DNA of 64,000 nt from Kryptolebias marmoratus (Eukaryota > Chordata > Actinopteri > Cyprinodontiformes > Rivulidae): NCBI RefSeq assembly GCF_001649575.2, contig NC_051440.1, forward strand, positions 15,846,533 to 15,910,532. The letters are read 5' to 3'. The notes under the pieces were generated by a model. That model was not told where the DNA came from. It made no database searches and worked only from the letters and a program-made list of their open reading frames with translations. Positions 51,546 through 64,000 of the stretch are shown here, piece by piece. A program made the position numbers and the translations under genes. How positions within the stretch are numbered: the first letter of the stretch is position 1; each line of letters begins with the position of its first letter.

Positions 51546-53579
51546 CCAGACTCAGATCCACCATTTAAAACGGAGATAGCCACCTCAGATACAGCAGCTT
51601 GCTTGTTATGTTCCTAACTTCATTAGTTCCACTCTTGTGCTTACTTTTCCACCCTAGATTCGGCTGATTAAACAAATGTTTCATAAGTTTGAACAGCACA
51701 ACAGATGTTTTAAGCTCTCTTGTTGAAAGAGACTTCTCTTTTTCTGCCTCTGTTTTAAAGGACAGTATCGTCTGACTGCCCCGGCTGGACTGCATTCTGC
51801 GCTGGAGTCAAAATGCACGCCGCAGCTCGGCTTCTCTTCACCTTTGGTCACTGGCCTCTGTGGTGTTTAGTGGCAGGGATTGATGTAGCGAACTTAGCAT
51901 GTGTTCCTTGAAACTGAAACTGTGGTTAACCTATGGGACCCGCTCTGCCCTGCGTACTAAGTAAACCTGTCTGTAAGAATGTGAAAAAGTTGGTGTGTGG
52001 GGGCTCTGTGCCATTTTATTTGAACTCTTAGATAAGTGCAAGCAACTAAAAAAAACAAGCTAGTTATTTATACCATGTGATTAGGCTTTACCTGAGCATA
52101 GTAGACTAGCATACAATAAATATGCTGCTTTGGCAGGATTTTTTTGTAAAGACAGTTGTTTTAGAGAAAAAAAATGGAATCCTTTTATATGTAAAAAAGT
52201 CAAAACTTTCTCCCAAACATGTCTTACCTGTTGTCTCCCAAACACCTTCACAGAACCAGCTGCCCTAACGTCCACCTTCCCTCCTGCGTGTGACTTTCTT
52301 TATCTCCTCTTTCAGTTTGCTCTACAACCTTTCTTCTTCTTTTTGCCGCTTTTGTGTTTCGCCGTCCATTGAGCTCCGTCAAAGCCAGACCAGCTGGCTT
52401 CGGATGCGTGCCCCTCGAGCCCTGCAAGGCCCGTCTTTACACCCTGCTTCCACTCCTGTCCCTCGGCTTCTCTACGGGCAGAAAGCAAAAGGGGGGAGCA
52501 GTTTGAGGAGTGGGACCCGTGATGGACACAGACATGTCGGGCATGCGTTATGTGATTGGGGCTTGGCTCAGGGCTCTCTGGATTAGACACAGCTGTCAGT
52601 CATCACCGCAGAAGGTGTGAAGGATTTTCCCCTCTTCTCTCAGATCAGTTTTCAACGACACATAGAAGCGTTTTAGAGAAAAGTTTCAAAGTTAATGTCT
52701 GGGGCTTGTCTAAAAGACTGGTTTATAGTAAAGCAATAGTCTTTTTTATTATTCATCAACTTTTTGTCTGAAGTATGTTAATCCTTTTAAATGAAGAGAC
52801 TCTGCAGCGTATGACACAGTAAGTCATGTAGCATATTTCAACCAGCTGCAGGGATGTGCCAAATAATGGTTTGTTCCAGTCGGGCTTTGATGCTGAGCCG
52901 ACAGCTGGCATTTTCAACATTGCACCAGACCACAAATAGACCCAGACGCTCTTTCTTTCCAATTAAAAAGTGCAGGCAGCGAGCTTTATTTTAGAATATA
53001 CAAGTCAGGTTTGATCTATATTGTCATAGTGTAAGGGGGGAAAAAATTTATTGGGATTTTTTTTTTTTTGTAATTGAGCAAACACAAACATTTCTTGTAG
53101 TTCTGTGAATTTCATAGTAAGCAGTCTGATAGGATTTCACTATTCATGCTCATTAAAAGAACGTTACTGAAAACCCCTCCACACCCCATCAGCAGGCCTC
53201 CCCACCGCTAACAACTGCTACACATGACACATTCAGTCATTTAAAAAAAAACACTGACAACAAATACATATGCATCTCTGACCTTTTAGACAACTCAGAA
53301 ATCTACAACCAGCTACAACAGCACGGATGTTTGCTTTTCCACAGCAACAAGTTTCATATAAACTTATTGAACGTATAAAAATGCCAAAGTGTTATAGATC
53401 CAGAAAGGTTTTAAAAATGTAGTGTTGACTGATTTAATTATAGTGTTCAATTAACAATGGGTTGATTAATTTGCTGTTAAATTAACCTGCTGTTAAATAC
53501 GTTTAGTCATATTGAGGCTATAGAAGTTATTCAGCAGTGATTTTGTATCAGAATAAACAGCAACAGTGGGTTAGATTAC

Positions 53580-53660
53580 ACAAGGCCAAAATATGGCCCG
53601 AGGGCCCGAAGTGGCCTTTGGACCATCTCAATCTGGCCCCCAGTGACCTCAAATTAAAAG
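53580..53660. repeat. Possible hAT-derived fragment
   Basis: GGCCAAAATATGGCCCGAGGG followed by GTGGCCTTTGGACCATCTC and CTGGCCCCCAGTGACC resembles the 'tcaaactacggcccg' type ends of vertebrate hAT elements. There is no clear second end or target duplication. Confidence 0.35.
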
Positions 53661-54999
53661 CAATATAAGCCAGCTTTTCTTAAGGCAGGTAAGAACACAG
53701 ACTAACTAGTTTAATTCCACATGTTTAGGCCTCAAGCATTTATTCACAGGTTGTTGTGGCCAGAACCAGACTAAAGTTTAATTCAGGGTTTCGGTTCAAT
53801 GTGTTGCTTCTTGTAGTTCAAGATGGATGTCAGAAAAGGTGCCGCCTACCTTCGCCTTAAACCATCAGCGTTCAGCCGTCAGCATCCTCAAATAAGCACA
53901 AACAACTTCAAATAAATGCATAAAAATAAACAAATCTTGAGTCAAATTGAAACAGAATTTATAAAACCATGTTTTAAACAAAATTGGGCCTAATTTTTCT
54001 TTGCCAAGTCAGTGGTTGTTTTTGTAGAAATTAAGCGTGAAATCTTCAAAAGATGAGAAACAAAAAGATACTTTTTAAATTAAAAAAAAAAAAAATTATT
54101 TTGTTTTACCAAGCATGCCAGTTTACAGGCAGTACATCTGACATGACAAAAATGTGTTGATGTGTTTTGATCAAACGTGCTAATTGTACTACAAACTTGT
54201 CATCACTTGAAAAAAGATAGACAAGGCCCTGGTGATGTCAAAGTTTAACTATTTTTCATGTACAATCAAATATCAATGAATGAACAATAAAGGTTATTTA
54301 TAAAGTGTCATTGAAGCAAAACGGAGTAAGCTTGTCTGAGACCGTGTGTTGCATTCAGTCAATGAAGATACTGTACTGTGCCTGTATTCTAATTTTTTTT
54401 GTATTGCCCTTTGATTTCTTTAACTAAAAGGGGAAAAAAGAGCCCAACCCTGGGTTAGATAATCAAGATCGAGATCTAAAAATACCCCTCGAGTCATAGT
54501 CTGAAAGTCTTCTCTCATCACCCGCTGTAATTAAAAGTAACCAAGGCCTCCAGACTCCAAATAGCACGCAAGTGTTAATATGAAGGAGTGACGCTCAGAA
54601 TGCTTTAAGTTTCCTGGGGAAAGTGGAGCAGATAAGTATTCCCCAGGAAATGTGGGCCAACAGAAAAGTAGCCAGTAAATGGTCGGCATTAGTCACACGT
54701 GCAATCAAACGCAGGTTGAGTGTGCGTGTTGCTGAAACATAGGTATATCATTGCCAGAGTTCTGTGACGTTCTTCTCTTGTTGCGTCTCTCCTCTGTAAA
54801 ACTTTTGACACGGCGGCAGGTTTTGTTGAGCTTTTGCTGCTCCCGAGGCGGAGAACAACGACATACCAGAGTCCTTACGACGAGCTGATGATCTCTCTTG
54901 AGATTCCCAGTCTCCTGGGTTTCTTAATGTATTCCTCTCTGTTTATCACACTACTCAAAGCTTATCAACTGCGAGGGGAAGTCGCTTAAACATCCATCC

Positions 55000-55290
55000 T
55001 GTTATGCTTGCTTGATGGCCTCCCCCTCTTTCTGCCCCCACAGCAGATGCATCAGGATTCAGATAATAGCAAAAGTTCTTTAATTATCTGCAGTGTTCAC
55101 ATGAATCTGTAGTTCCATTTATAAAGTGGAGTTCCCATCAAAGTGGGCTTATTAAAAATTGAGCAAGATCAGGAATTAAACTGCTTATACCATTATTCAT
55201 GTTCTACCTAATTTCAACTATTGTTTAATTAATCACCTGTAATGACTTTAATTATGTACAGTGTCATAAGTTGCTGAGTGATATTAGCAA
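55000..55290. promoter_or_regulatory. Candidate conserved noncoding element upstream of mef2a
   Basis: The block has many homeobox-type cores: TTTAATTATCTGC near 55,079, TTTAATTAATCA at 55223-55234, TTTAATTATG near 55,247, and TTATTCATG. It has no long homopolymers. Distal-enhancer identity is inference. Confidence 0.3.
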
Positions 55291-56149
55291 GTTTAATACT
55301 TACAAATATATATCCATCCAGTCAAAAAGATTTAGACATTTTAGTTCATCTGTACCAGAGCACACAAAGCATCCAGATTCAGAACCGTGCGCTCGGTTTT
55401 CCACGGGAGTCTTTCTGTTTAGCGAGGCTACACCACCGGTTTGTTTCTTAGGCATTTCACTGTTGGCTAATTTCACAGATCTTCTGACATGTTGATTGCA
55501 TCATATGCAAAAATGTGTCTGAATGTGTCTGTGTACGTGTGAGTTTCTGGCATTGCCGATGTCAGTGAGCAGGTGCCATCACTTCTCATTCCCACCATTC
55601 ACAGTGAAGACATGTTGAGGACAGGCTGCATCAAGAAAGTCTGTGAAAAGACACGTGTGGGAGAAAACCACTCTGATTTTTTTTTTTTTTTTGCCTTTCA
55701 ACCAGTTCCCTTTTGCATGTGGTTACGCTGACATATCAAGCTACGGCAATTCACTTTGTCAGGTTCAGCTTGTTTTGAAAAGCAAATGATTTTTGAGTCC
55801 GCTGTTTGGGTTTTACTCTGTTCATTGCTCAGAAACGTTTCCAGTAGGGTACAGCAATGAGCCTTCATGTAATTACTGTGAATCTTTGCTTAATTTTAGG
55901 ATACAAACAACTAAGAGTGCATAAGTGATTTTTTTTTAATGAATTTGAAACGTTAAACAGAATTAAAAAGTTTTTGTGACAGCGTGGTGGTTTGCAAACT
56001 TACCATAATAAACATGCTTGTTTGAATCTTGTCTGAGCCGTTTCTGAGAGAGATCTTAGTGTTTTCACTCCTGTAAAAGGGACAAAAAAGAATTACTTAA
56101 ATGCATTTTGTCTGCCGCATTGCATGCCAAAGTTCTAAACAAAGACCTT

Positions 56150-56735
56150 GCATGATCAATTAACACTCAACTTAAGTGTTAGGATCTAGGCTACTACCAC
56201 ACCAAGTTATAGCCATTTCTGTGTATGTAAGGCCGTCTGGCTGTGGGGGCCATCTTGACTCAGGTTGCCTCCAAAAGTTAATCAGTTGTAGATAGACCAC
56301 CGATGATTATTTTCTGGGGGGTTTATTAAAATTCATTTGGTTGTTCATGAGATATTTTGATAAAAGAACAACAGAGTTGACCCCAGCAGTTAATGGAAAC
56401 ATTTTTAGACAATCTATTAGCGCTCAGAGTATGTAATAAGGATGACTCTCTGCTACAGCCACACCAAATCTTAGCTCTATAGCTGACAAAATGACCGAGT
56501 TATAACCACTTTTGTGTTTGCCAAGGTTGATTAGCTGTGGCGGCCATCTTGAATTGTCTTAACTCTGAAACTTAATATCAGTTGTAGATGTACATCCAGT
56601 AATTACTTTATGAGAGTTTCATGAAAATCTGTCCTGAGGTTCATGAAATATTTTTTACTAACAGTTGGACAGAAAAACGCACGCAGGCAATTACAATACT
56701 GCCCACCTTTCACAGAGACGTGCTTTAAAAATCTT
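56150..56735 (-). repeat. Dispersed unit repeat, copy 7, two units in tandem
   Basis: CCATCTTGA recurs at 56,250 and 56,544, a period of 294 bp. Both units carry the CAGTTGTAGAT and TTCATGAGATATT-type segments in the same order. Confidence 0.8.
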
Positions 56736-58656
56736 CAGCAGTGGCGAGAGTACAGTTGGAGCAACAAATCATTTGTAGCCCGTAAATTCTTTGAAAAAAA
56801 ACCAAAACTTTAGTTAGACCTTGTATACTCGAAGGACCTTTATCACACAGCAGTGGCAGAAACCTCCAACAAGCAGGTGCAGGAGCATATTAGAAGGTTC
56901 CAAGAAACATTTACAAGTTTTGTTGTTGCCAAAGGTTCTATAACCCAATAATAGAGTTTTTGTTTCCAATCTAAAAACGTTTTTTTTATTGTTGCTCTTG
57001 TTTGGGTTTATTACTTTTGCAGATTTAGTTCAAATACACTGCACCTTGTGACCAGAAATCAACATTTTGAAACTCTCGCGGTGCTCTTTGACTCATAAAA
57101 ACCAGCTCTGAACAGTAGTTGTAGTTGGAAAGTGCTTGCTTCTGCGTGAGCATTATGACTCATACCAGGCATAGAATAGCGATCCAACTATAATCCGTAA
57201 GATATAATTTGGTATTTATGTTGTACAATCGCGCAAAAGGGAAAAAAAAAAAAAATCCCCAAATCTTTTGGCATGTGCAGTCGAGAAAGTCACACAAGCA
57301 TGTCATCCGCCATGAAAGGCAGTAAGACGGCGGAGTAAAGCAAGGCTTTGTCTCCGGAATTCCAGTGAAAGACGTTGCCATCATCTGCCTTCTTTGTTAC
57401 ACACTTTGTCTCCCCAGATTTTTGCTGGTTTCACAAAGGTAAATAGAGGCTTGACTCGTTGGGACACATGCAGTTTTTCCCGACAACAGGTAATAAATTT
57501 GCGTGTCAGGCCTGCGTGTCACAGATTAAACATGCTTTGTTTGGGATGATTTATGAGTGCGGTGTCGTGCTGGGTGCACTTGGCTGAGAGGAGCTGAAGG
57601 TTTGATGGTGTGGAGGGGGGTAGCAGGTGAGTCAGTGAGTCGGTGAGTGTCAGATTTGTCTTACAGAAAGACTGATCTGCAGCTCCTCTAAGGGTGCCCA
57701 CTGCAACACACACCTCTGTCATTAATCACACACAGCCTCAGAGCACAGAGTGCTTTGTCTTTTCCTCCTCTCATACTGATGCTGCAAGCTGTCACCATCC
57801 TGAGAAAAGCTTACTTCAGAATAACTATAACAAAGTATGAAAAACTGCCTGTGCTCTCTAAAACTACACGTCCCCACAGAGACATGTAAAGCTGCAACAC
57901 TAAAACAGAACTTCTTTCTTATTATCTTTACAGTTTTACAGATGTTGAAGCTAATATCTATGGAATGAGAGTAAGACCCCCAGCTGCACTTCTCTTGTAC
58001 ACCTCTTCCTGCAGAGAAGGTTACCTGGATATACAGGATTAAGATCACTCACTGTCCTTAGGAGGAAACCGCTGATTCAGCAGGTAGCTAAAAGCATGTT
58101 GACTTATAATCCAAATGCAGCTGACTGCTGATGCCCCACTTTCCACTGATTGCATACACTTCCCTTTTTGCTACTGAGTTTGAGAAAATTAATCACAGCA
58201 GCAGAGGGATGGAATCTTCTTTGAGGATAATGAGTTGATTTTTGACTTGAACTTGCATTATGGCAAAGCATAGCTGACATTACAGCCCAGACCTCTGACA
58301 CACTCTATAAGGTAATTTTCATGGGAAGTTTCTTTTTTTTTTAATGTAATTTGTGTCTGAGGGAAAAAAGTCCTTCAAGACTTAACCAAAAAACTTCCCT
58401 TCTGTAAGTGATTTCAGTTTAATTGTCAGAGTTGTGACCATAGGGTATGCCGCATGAAGAAAATGACCTTATAAGACAAGAGGACAAAAGTCTAAGATAC
58501 ATCCAGGATAAAACTTTTCAAAGTGCTTTTGTGCAAATGTGCTTTAACTTACAAGTGTTGCTTAATTTTTTCTGTAAAGTAAAAAAAAGAGTATACAAAA
58601 TTGTTTTTGCAGAGACAAAAGTTCAATTATGAGTTTATGACTGAAAATTTGAGTCC

Positions 58657-59095
58657 TTAAAGGGACACTTCTAGAAAGTGTGAATTGTGGAATGTTTAGT
58701 TAATATCTTACCTGTTGTAGATGGTTCTCTGAACAACCTCAGTTCGGAGAAACAGAGTTTAATTCTGACTGAATTGCTGGATTGCTACCATCTTAAAGCA
58801 ACTCTAAGTTAAAAGATCTCATTGTGGTTTTACAATATATCGTGATATTCCTTCCAGAAGTGCCCCAGGCTGAACCAGCCCTGTTTGGGCTTGAAAATAC
58901 CACAGAATTCTTTGTGAATACTCATGCAATGCAATGAAGTTTTTGAGAATAGAGTTGCAGCAATCCATTTTGGTCCTGACCTTGATCTAACTAGTCGTTT
59001 CTCATCAGTGTAGTCAGAAAAAACCTCTAAATCTCTCCATACTGAAATCCTTTAAACAGCTATCTACAACAAGTAAGATGTTATTTGTTAAAAAG
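58657..59095. mobile_element. Foldback element copy, right end lost at a poly-A tract
   Basis: The left tip TTAAAGGGACACTTCTAG is followed by ATATCTTACCTGTTGTAGATGG. The right arm contains CAGCTATCTACAACAAGTAAGATGTTATTTG, then runs into a poly-A tract near 59,097-59,115. The shared internal sequence GATATTCCTTCCAGAAGTGCCCCAGGC ties it to the 3.2 kb copy. Confidence 0.65.
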
Positions 59096-60009
59096 TAAAA
59101 AAAAAAAAAAAAAAAGAAACATTTCAAAATATATGAACTATTGCTTATACAGAGAAAGATTCATTTTGGTTTTGCATCAGTTTTTCTCAGACATTAAAAA
59201 TTTGATAGCTGTTGCTTTCATCGTGCATTTAATCATGTTATTTTCTACTTCAAACTAGAAAAAAAACAGTCAAAACTAGTATTTTCTCTGCACTGACATA
59301 TGGCGGAACATTTGCAATCAGCCCTATGCATCTCATAAACAGTTCATTTCTGACCGGGACCCTATAGGCGGCCAGGAAGGGTAATAACGATCTGTCAAAA
59401 CAGAGCTCGGGTCCACAAAGCTTGCTTTCAATGTCTAAGGCCGAGCATGTGAAGTATATAATTGCACGCACTGTTTAACATTTATTACATTCAGTACACC
59501 ATTGCAGTTTGTTTATCGTAACATACCAGGTAAACAGAGTTAATGTGCCCAGGTAAATATTTGCGGAGCTATATCAAATTCAGCTACCAAATTAAGACTA
59601 TCAGAGAGGCCAAATAGGGTTGTGTTTGAAATAACAGAGTTGTTAGGCTATTCACTGCTGCACACACAGATTGGCCTATCTCACGAGCCGTTCAAGTGTT
59701 TGCACACAGAGCTTTGCTGCCTGCAGGCTTATATATCATACTGTGCCTTATTAAGAGCTTTTATAAAATCTGGCTTTCACGTGCCCCTCGTGCCCTCCCA
59801 CCCCCACCCCTTCCTTTAGTCTCAGCTCTGAGGGCAGCAGTCTGCAGGCCCACAGTTTGCACACAACCCCAACTAACACTGAGCTCCCCCCCCCATACTT
59901 ACTAAGGCAGAGTACATGTGTGTGACTGACAAAAAAAAAAAAAAAAAAAAGAATGAAAATATTACTGCTGTTTTGCCTGAACTCTCAGCTAAATTGGTTT
60001 AAAGCGCTA

Positions 60010-60330
60010 TCTGTTTTCCTGGTAGGAGCTCAAACCTATTAAAGTTTATTGGATGCCACAGACTTATTTTTCAGCCTGCTGAACTACATATCCAGATGTG
60101 CGCCGCAACATTTCACATCATTCCAATAAAATTCTGAGAGCGACCCATGCTGAAAACATTTTTGCCTCCTTTAAAACGACATCCGGCGCCCCCGAACAAG
60201 TTGTGAAACCATAAAGAGGGGGCCGGTGATGGTTTCAAGGTTCAAGATCAGCTGTCAGACAGTCAAGCTATTTTCTTTAATGAGCAGCAGCCACTGAACC
60301 ATAACTGAATTATCTCCAGCTGCATGCTGA
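60010..60330. promoter_or_regulatory. Candidate conserved noncoding element upstream of mef2a
   Basis: A repeat-free, GC-balanced block (GTTTATTGGATGCCACAG, CATCCGGCGCCCCCG, GGGGGCCGGTGATGG, CAGCTGTCAGACAG) between poly-A and the next block. Confidence 0.25.
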
Positions 60331-60379
60331 CCAACTGCCATGACTTCACTGTAATCGCTGAAAGTCATGATGTATTCTG

Positions 60380-60720
60380 GGTGTAGCCTGACTGCGTCCC
60401 ATTCCTACAGTTACCAAAATAGAGAACTCCATTTTATTATGGCATGCTGGGAATTCCCCACAATTTTCTGTGTGCTCTTGACCTCCCACCCTCCATTGTA
60501 TGCGCAAAAGGAGAGGGTCTTAGCCCGGAGTGGGTCAGTGTGGCTCTGCCAGGCTGACAGATCGGCTCACTGTGCCCTCTGCTGCTCCGTCTGCACTGCG
60601 GCTCCATTGTTCTGCCCTCTCAGGTGGAGCCCCACAGCAACCCATTGTGTCTATAAGACCTGCAACCTGATACAATGGCAGTTTAGGCGCCTGCTTCTGT
60701 CCCTTTGGGATGTCGGTGCC
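60380..60720. promoter_or_regulatory. GC-rich candidate regulatory block
   Basis: It includes GGCATGCTGGGAATTCCCC (an NF-kB-like GGGAATTCCC), CTCCATTGTATGCGC, TGGCTCTGCCAGGCTGAC and TCTATAAGACC. A 155-codon plus-strand frame spans it but looks random in composition. A remote promoter or enhancer is possible. Confidence 0.28.
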
Positions 60721-60954
60721 ACGAGTACTGTATGTACTTGCCTGCATGTGTTTGCATGTAAACAATGTACACAAAGCCAAAAAAGTGGTTGCTGTTGTAT
60801 TTTTCTCGAAAAGAGACAACATTTTTTGTTTTAACTGGTGCAGAATCTGTTTTTAATGCAGATCACTCGCTGACCTTTCTGCCAGAGTTCATCTTATGAT
60901 GAGAAGTGATTGAGATATAGATATTTTTGATCAAAACTTGTAACTGACGTAATG

Positions 60955-61320
60955 CGCTCGTGCAATATTGCAAACTCTTGCAGGATGTGTTTGCGTTTGC
61001 TTGGAGTACGTGTTGAGGATGACTCCCAGCTTTATCACACCGAATTTAGTTGGATATCTGTAAAATTAACTGAGTTATAGACATTTTTGTCTTGGCTAAG
61101 GTTGATTAGCTGTGGCAGCCATTTTGAAATGGGTTTACTTTAAAAGTTAATGAGTTGTAGATGTACATCCAGATATGACTTTCTGAGAGTTTTATCAAAA
61201 TCCCTCTCCGGGTTCATGAAATGCTTTGCTAACCAACAGACCAACACGCGCACACACAGGCACAAACACGTGCAAAAGCATTATCACCTTTTGCCTTCGG
61301 TGATGGGCGATAATTAGGGG
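60955..61320 (-). repeat. Dispersed unit repeat, copy 8, with terminal hairpin
   Basis: One unit (GGTTGATTAGCTGTGGCAGCC, GAGTTGTAGATGTACATCC, GTTCATGAAATGCTTTGCTAA) is followed by ACACGCGCACACA. It ends in a hairpin-forming tail at about 61,280-61,312, TTATCACC...GGGCGATAA. Confidence 0.8.
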
Positions 61321-62984
61321 AGCCCTTTGCAACTCATGTGTTCATCTCACAAGAAAAAACCTGATGCAGGAACCGTAGAAACAGTAGCAAGCCTGGAACC
61401 GCACTGTATGAGGGCGCACAACGCAGCAAACGATACAACCACAGTCACATCTTCATTTCAAGAGGAAGACTGACATCCACATAGAAATGGAAAAACTGAG
61501 TCTGAAAAAGCCTATAGACACAACACAACAGCCTATACACATCAAAGCAAGCCCCAACCAAGCTGAGCATGCCGTTGTGTGTCACTGAGGAATAGTCCTC
61601 TTTTTATGTAACACACAGATGATTAAAGAGTTCAACACAGCAAGCAGACTAATGACTCCACTGGGTTGCAGGGGAACTCAGGAGAGAAGAAGCCAGGGCC
61701 TCTGGAGGATACTTGCAGAAATGGGGATAGGTTCTAAAATATACAAATTTATTCATCAGAAAGCAGTCTTTTTATGTCATGGAAGTGTGCGCGCATGTGA
61801 GTGTGTGCAGGTGGTAAAGAGTGAGCAAAGACGGTGGCGAAGATGCGAGAGAAAACAATACAGCGAGTCTGATGGTATCAGCCTTCTGAGAGCAATAAAA
61901 CATCAAGCGAACGGCAACAACTATCCTGTTAGATTAAAAGAAAGACTGCAGCTTTGCCATAAATGTCAAGTTTCACTTTCTGCATCACTGTTTTTGTCTC
62001 AGATATTGTAAGGGATATGTTAACTATAATTTATGAATAACTTTGCACCACTTAACACACTGATAAAAATAAGTTTTGATTGAGGAGTTTCACTTTATCC
62101 GACATCTTTATGCATAACGAGAGTTTTTGCGACGGCTAAACTGATGTCTAAAGTCTTTTCGATGTGACAAAGTTATTTACAGTTAGGGTCGAAATTCAGG
62201 AATTATACTTAGCCGCAACAGAATGTGCAACATTTCCAATCATAACTCTGTGATGAAAAAGTGATCCTTGGAGTTTTTTTTAAATACACTTCCAAGGAAC
62301 ATTAGCTTCTTTGTACAGGTGTACTCCTAACACAGTTCATCACTGTTCACAAAACCACAATGGTGAAGATTTAAGGACCCAAATACACACTTCAGGCTAA
62401 ATTTTAAAAGATATTGAAAATCTAAACTCAACACAGGTAAACTATGGATCAGAAAAAGTTGAATATGTCTTAGTTTTTATCTTTTGCTTTGATTTTGATC
62501 TATGGCGTTTGATAGACATGGTAAATATGACATTGAAATGGTCCTTTTTTATATTTTATATCCGCCCCTTTTGTTTATATATATACAGTTTAAAATAAAA
62601 TAAATTGATTCATAGAAACACACAAATCTGACAATGCACAAGTGAAAACTAGGAATGTATACACACATACTGTATGTACAGATGGAGAGAATGAACAAAA
62701 CGAACTTGAGTGAAAATTATGGTCTTTACTTATTTTTTCTTTCTCTTAGAATGATATTATCCTCAAACAGAGTGAAGAACAACCTGTCTTCTAATGTTAT
62801 GTAGGTTAGATACCTTTGAACCCCAGTGACTCTTTGAGTCCCTTTCACCTGATGCCACACAAACTGATTCCTGATCCTTTATTATTGTTTATGTGCTCAT
62901 TTGTTCATTTCCAGTTCTTAACGCAAGCTACTGTTTATAACAGGCAAGCAGAAGCATTTATATTATTCTGTTTTATGATGTTCT

Positions 62985-63240
62985 CCCTGTGCACGCGTGG
63001 GTTTTCTCCAGGCACTCCAGTTTCCTCCCACAGACCAAAACAAACATGCATGTTAGGTTAACTGGTAACTCTAATTTGTCACTAGGTGAGAGTGCGAATG
63101 GTTGTCTGTCTCGTTTGTCTCTGCGTGGCCTTGTAATGGACCTGCGACCTGTCCAGGGTGCCCCCCGCCTCTCGCACCCTGACCACCGCTGGAGATGGGC
63201 ATCGGCCCCCCCACAACACAGCACGGAAAAGCGGGGAATG
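62985..63240 (+). mobile_element. LINE 3'-tail fragment (probably RTE-type)
   Basis: It reads GGGTTTTCTCCAGGCACTCC, TTTCCTCCCACAGACCAAAA, CATGCATGTTAGGTTAACTGG, GTGCGAATGGTTGTCTGTCTC, GGACCTGCGACCTGTCCAGG and GCCCCCCGCCTCTCGC. It is a better copy of the element seen at 35.8 kb. No reverse-transcriptase frame is present. Confidence 0.8.
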
Positions 63241-64000
63241 ATAAGAAGTTGCACAACAGCAACAACATTTGTGTCTTCCTACTCCTTTTTGAGCAGAAAA
63301 AGTTAAATACTTCTTAGTTTTTGCCTTGTTTTTTAATTTTTGGAATCACAATCTAAGGAGTTTAAAAGTCCTGTTGTTTTTGTTCTCTGAATAAAGACAA
63401 AGAAATGTCAATTTAATTTGAGGGGATTCCATCCCAATGTTTTTACTTAAACCATTGTGTTTTGACAGGAAACATTTAATTCTCATGCTGAAGTATTATT
63501 TTTAGTCTTGTATGCCCCAGACTTGTAGAGATAATTATTGTGACACAATTACATGATGCTTTAGAACTGAAAACAACAACAAAAAACGCTCTTATTTACC
63601 TGTTATTACATTACCTGTTATTTACCTATATTATCATGTGTGGAAGAATCTGAGCTGATGAATAAGATTTTACTTTACTTACATTGTTTATGTGCTTACT
63701 GTACAGTCAACATACTGTTTCACGGACATGTTAATTTACTTAATATTTAATATATCTGGTTCCATTGTAATTTTTTTCAGTTCAGTCTGGGAATTGTTTA
63801 ATTTCACTTTTATAACCACTAGAGCTTTTCTAACCCTGATCATCAGTTACCTCTTTTAGAAATAGAGCATAATACCCACAACATACATCACTTCAGAGGA
63901 AGGGGTCCTCATCCCTAGATGAGGCACTGAAATAGTAAATGCAAATCCACTAAAATGGTTACTCCTCCTGAGTACGATCCAGCAGGGATGACAACATAAA

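Larger units (their letters stand above)
50740..64000. other. Upstream intergenic region without recognisable gene
   Basis: This 13 kb contains no frame flanked by splice sites that resembles a known protein. It holds transposon fragments at 51.5 and 53.6 kb, unit repeats at 56.2 and 61.0 kb, a foldback element at 58.7 kb, a LINE tail at 63 kb, and the candidate regulatory blocks at 55.0, 60.0 and 60.4 kb. Other stretches are AT-rich and uninformative. Confidence 0.6.

Noticed and set aside
57722..58048. A minus-strand frame containing IQVTFSAGRG, reminiscent of the MADS-box QVTF(S/T)KR motif
   Set aside because: The likeness is limited to a few residues; the basic helix and everything after it are absent, and there are no matching splice phases.
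60367..60834. 155-codon plus-strand open frame
   Set aside because: Cysteine- and tryptophan-rich, random-looking composition, no family resemblance and no splice or promoter support; explained by a GC-rich block.

Overview
The window is intron-rich vertebrate DNA, almost certainly from a teleost fish. It has long AT-rich introns and several teleost-type interspersed repeat families. The only protein-coding gene I can support is one transcription-factor gene on the minus strand. There is no bacterial or viral gene organisation, CRISPR array, tRNA or rRNA that I can see.

The gene is mef2a (myocyte enhancer factor 2A), read from right to left. A CpG-rich promoter region lies at about 49.5-50.75 kb, with a candidate noncoding first exon ending in a donor at 49970. 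The ATG exon (32200-32413) encodes the first 18 residues of the MADS box. The next exon (24604-24807) encodes residues 19-86 and completes the MADS and MEF2 domains. Two alternative alpha exons follow: 7284-7415 (alpha2-like) and 7081-7215 (alpha1-like), only 68 bp apart. Two transactivation-region exons (5519-5741 and 4231-4290) come next. The C-terminal exons lie beyond the left edge. Splice sites and reading phases agree at every coding junction.

Introns make up about three quarters of the window. They hold a TTAA-ended foldback element family (five copies plus a related shorter MITE), an hAT-like MITE nested inside one foldback copy, a dispersed family with units of about 290 bp (eight loci, some tandem), two LINE 3'-tail fragments, simple repeats and a G-quadruplex motif. 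Several GC-balanced, low-repeat stretches dense in homeobox, POU and MAF-type sites look like conserved noncoding elements, but only alignment could show that. The 13 kb right of 50.75 kb shows no gene.

I found no new multi-gene system. The points most worth checking are the 68-bp spacing of the alpha exons with a TTAA MITE just upstream of them, the diverged alpha2 exon, Val at residue 12 of the MADS box, the possible upstream ORFs in the 5' leader, and a compact promoter cluster that may fire in both directions.
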